From Candidatus Peregrinibacteria bacterium (GTDB lineage Bacteria; Patescibacteriota; Gracilibacteria; Peribacterales; Peribacteraceae), in contig DAOWDW010000083.1 in assembly GCA_030638845.1 (NCBI GenBank), forward strand, positions 1 through 7,945: a stretch of 7,945 bases of DNA, written 5' to 3'. Shown here piece by piece: positions 6,873 to 7,945 of this stretch. Numbering within the stretch: position 1 is the stretch's first letter; every line of letters begins with the position of its first letter. The notes under the pieces were generated by a model. That model had not been told where the DNA came from. It ran no database searches and was given only the letters and a program-made list of their open reading frames with translations. The translations under genes and the position numbers were made by a program.

Positions 6873-6909
6873 AATAGTAGAGGCGCAAAATTTTTGCGCC
6901 TCTACTATT
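6873..6909. repeat. Perfect 37-base palindrome after pilin 1 (repeat family copy A)
   Basis: The 18-base arms are exact complements around a single central T: the left arm starts AATAGTAGAGGCGC and the right arm ends GCGCCTCTACTATT. It begins 12 bases after the pilin stop codon on the minus strand, where an mRNA 3' hairpin would fit, but no U-run follows in that direction (GGTAATAGCC), so stabilising or weak terminator function is more likely than a classical terminator. The core matches copies B and C. Confidence 0.85.
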
Positions 6910-6920
6910 TCTAAAATTAA

Positions 6921-7400
6921 TTACCGAGTAACGCTAATATTTGCAGCATTTTCTGCACCTGGTGCAGACACTGTTACACGATTATTAGCATCTTGAACAA
7001 TCCAATAATTTGTTCCAGAAGCAGTTCCTGCAACAACTGAACCTACTTGTGGATCTGCAGGAATTCCTACAACATATGACCCTGTAAGTGATCTTAGGTC
7101 AACTCCTTCATCATCAGTACATGCCGCTCCAATTACAGTACCCAAACAAATCTCCTGTGCAGTCCCTGTTGGAATAACACCTGGAAGAGTTCCATTGTTA
7201 TCAATGGCATACTGATAAACAGCATTCAAAATAGTATTTACGTCACTTCGGCGCTGTGCGTCTCTAGCATCACCCAATTGTTTTGTTGGGTTAATAGCAA
7301 CAATTACAATAGCTGCTAAAATTGCAATAATACCTATAACAAGCAGGAGCTCAATAAGAGTGAATCCTGCCCTTTTTAGGCTTGGAGAAAGTTTTTTCAT
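6921..7400 (-). CDS. Type IV pilin / pseudopilin with N-terminal methylation motif (pilin 1)
   Basis: The 159-residue prepilin has a short basic leader MKKLSPSLKRAG, cut by prepilin peptidase after Gly12 so that Phe13 becomes the methylated first residue, and Glu17 is the conserved Glu5 of the mature protein. GFTLIELLLVIGIIAILAAI is the hydrophobic assembly helix. The globular part contains NPTKQLGDARDAQRRSDVNTIL, Cys85 and Cys94 (possible disulfide), GSYVVGIPADPQ, TNYWIVQDANNRVTVSAPG and a C-terminus ENAANISVTR. The size is typical of a small pilin. ATG start; the leader before it is pyrimidine-rich with no Shine-Dalgarno sequence. A near copy lies 185 bases upstream in the same orientation. 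It could be a major pilin, a minor pilin or a DNA-uptake pseudopilin; sequence alone does not decide. Confidence 0.95.
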   Translation of the reverse strand: MKKLSPSLKRAGFTLIELLLVIGIIAILAAIVIVAINPTKQLGDARDAQRRSDVNTILNAVYQYAIDNNGTLPGVIPTGTAQEICLGTVIGAACTDDEGVDLRSLTGSYVVGIPADPQVGSVVAGTASGTNYWIVQDANNRVTVSAPGAENAANISVTR

Positions 7401-7522
7401 ATTTGAAAAAGGGAAAGAAAGATTAAAAAAATTTTGATGTCCATATTTACAAAATGGACAGACTTAAATGAACGTTATCTTATTAGCTTAATATATACAC
7501 TTGATTGAAAAAATATATTGTT
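7401..7522 (-). other. AT-rich leader / spacer between the two pilin genes
   Basis: About 120 bases separate pilin 1 from the palindrome unit of pilin 2. Apart from the inverted repeat at 7438-7460 I see AT-rich stretches such as TATATATTAAGC and TAAGAT on the minus strand, but no -35/-10 pair with good spacing. A promoter for pilin 1 is plausible here but cannot be placed. No coding frame is visible. Confidence 0.4.
7438..7460 (-). promoter_or_regulatory. Inverted repeat in the pilin 1 leader (TGTCCAT-N9-ATGGACA)
   Basis: Seven-base arms TGTCCAT (7438-7444) and ATGGACA (7454-7460) flank a 9-base AT loop. On the minus strand the hairpin is followed by TCAAAATTTTTTT, about 37 bases before the pilin ATG. 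It could be an operator dyad, an mRNA leader hairpin or a weak attenuator. The arms are perfect, but such a motif can arise by chance in AT-rich DNA. Confidence 0.4.
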
Positions 7523-7541
7523 TATTTTAGCTATTAACAAA

Positions 7542-7571
7542 AGTAGAGGCGCAAAATTTTGCGCCTCTACT
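7542..7571. repeat. Perfect 30-base palindrome after pilin 2 (repeat family copy B)
   Basis: The 15-base arms are exact complements without a central base: AGTAGAGGCGCAAAA and TTTTGCGCCTCTACT. It begins 14 bases after the stop of pilin 2. On the minus strand it continues into TTTTG, a short U-run, so it may terminate transcription slightly better than copy A. It differs from copy A in the outer flank and by one central T. Confidence 0.85.
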
Positions 7572-7585
7572 ATTTCTAAAATTAA

Positions 7586-7945
7586 TTACCGAGTAACACT
7601 AATATTTGCAGCATTTTCACCACCTGGTGCAGATACAGTTACACGATTATTGGCATCTTGAACAATCCAATAATTTGTACCCGTGTTAGTAGCTGATTGT
7701 GGATCTACAGGAATACCTACAACGTAAGAACCAGTTAATGCTCTAAGGTCAACGCCTTCATCTCCTGTACATGTTGTTCCACCAATAGAATCCTGACAAA
7801 TTTCTTTTGCAGTTGTTGTTGGAATAGCACCTGGAAGAGTTCCATTGTTATCAATGGCATACTGATAAACAGCATTCAAAATAGTATTTACGTCACTTCG
7901 GCGCTGTGCGTCTCTAGCATCACCCAATTGTTTTGTTGGGTTAAT
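7586..7945 (-). CDS. Type IV pilin / pseudopilin (pilin 2), N-terminus outside window
   Basis: The frame is open to the right edge, giving 120 residues that begin INPTKQLGDARDAQRRSD and align with residue 36 onward of pilin 1, so the leader peptide and most of the hydrophobic helix lie beyond 7945. Residues through NNGTLPG are identical to pilin 1. The centre differs (KEICQDSIGGTTCTGDEG against QEICLGTVIGAACTDDEG, and DPQSATNTGTNYW against a version five residues longer). The C-terminus RVTVSAPGGENAANISVTR differs from pilin 1 by one residue. Both cysteines are kept. A TTG at 7927 could be mistaken for a start, but the upstream codons clearly belong to the pilin. It is transcribed toward pilin 1 with its own downstream palindrome. 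Confidence 0.93.
   Translation of the reverse strand: MNPTKQLGDARDAQRRSDVNTILNAVYQYAIDNNGTLPGAIPTTTAKEICQDSIGGTTCTGDEGVDLRALTGSYVVGIPVDPQSATNTGTNYWIVQDANNRVTVSAPGGENAANISVTR

Larger units (their letters stand above)
6857..7400 (-). repeat. Tandem duplication unit, copy 1 (pilin gene plus downstream palindrome)
   Basis: From TATTTTGGCTATTA at 6857, through the palindrome and the pilin gene, this stretch aligns with 7523-7945. The 24 bases just outside the palindrome differ at three positions. The 106 bases at 6908-7013 (against 7573-7678) differ at six. Bases 7178-7295 are identical to 7828-7945. The offset is 665 bases at the 3' end and 650 at the 5' end, reflecting five extra codons in this copy. 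How far homology extends upstream of the gene cannot be judged, because copy 2 runs off the window. Confidence 0.85.
7523..7945 (-). repeat. Tandem duplication unit, copy 2 (incomplete at the window edge)
   Basis: This is the partner of 6857-7400. It starts with TATTTTAGCTATTA, includes its own palindrome and a second pilin gene, and is cut at 7945 within a block of 118 identical bases. Similarity is high at both ends and low in the middle, with five fewer codons than copy 1. Confidence 0.85.

Noticed and set aside
4546..7571. CRISPR-like array of palindromic repeats
   Set aside because: There are only three copies, at irregular distances with genes between them, and no uniform spacers or cas genes.
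6857..7945. Insertion sequence or composite element bounded by the two palindromes
   Set aside because: No transposase, no target duplications, and the palindromes sit at the same place relative to each pilin gene, so simple tandem gene duplication explains the arrangement.

Overview
This AT-rich window (the RNase P RNA segment is visibly richer in GC) looks like a chromosomal piece of a small-genome bacterium. It is most likely Candidatus Patescibacteria / Candidate Phyla Radiation, possibly Parcubacteria-like. This is an inference from the style of the type IV pilins (GFTLIELL head, then INPTKQLGDARDAQRRSD), the histidine kinase signature FISLASHQLRTPLS, tight gene packing and weak Shine-Dalgarno signals. 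TGA is used as an ordinary stop (end of the sugar transferase), which argues against the UGA=Gly code of Gracilibacteria and SR1.

Layout. 2-1600 (+) is the 3' part of a divergent DinG/XPD-like helicase protein that enters from the left edge. It converges on a minus-strand group: a polyprenyl-phosphate sugar transferase (3802-2408), a truncated Bro-N domain gene (2342-1989) and a small membrane-anchored six-cysteine protein (1972-1625). A short RNA region follows: tRNA-Thr(UGU) on minus (3958-3882) and the RNase P RNA gene rnpB on plus (about 4136-4545). These two are divergent, and each has a sigma70-type promoter with exact 17-base spacing. A long nested palindrome (4546-4612) separates rnpB from the convergent histidine kinase gene (6817-4619). 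To the right are two near-identical type IV pilin genes in tandem on minus (7400-6921 complete; 7945-7586 running off the right edge), each followed by a copy of a perfect palindrome.

How the parts relate. The pilins would be processed by a prepilin peptidase encoded elsewhere and built into pili or a pseudopilus. The orphan membrane sensor kinase lies just downstream on the same strand, but nothing in the sequence proves a functional link. The sugar transferase would start a surface glycan on undecaprenyl phosphate; no other glycan genes are visible. rnpB and tRNA-Thr are housekeeping RNAs, and RNase P would process that tRNA.

The most interesting signals are: (a) rnpB departs from the usual sequence in the catalytic-core helix P4, with one base pair swapped in a compensated way and a neighbouring pair lost; (b) a palindrome family of the form GTAGAGRCGC...GCGYCTCTAC occurs three times, with a compensated pair change between subtypes; (c) the tandem pilins are a mosaic of at least 118 identical bases and a strongly diverged centre; (d) the helicase has altered motifs II and VI. 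I see no CRISPR array, transposase or defence cassette, and no clearly new multigene system.
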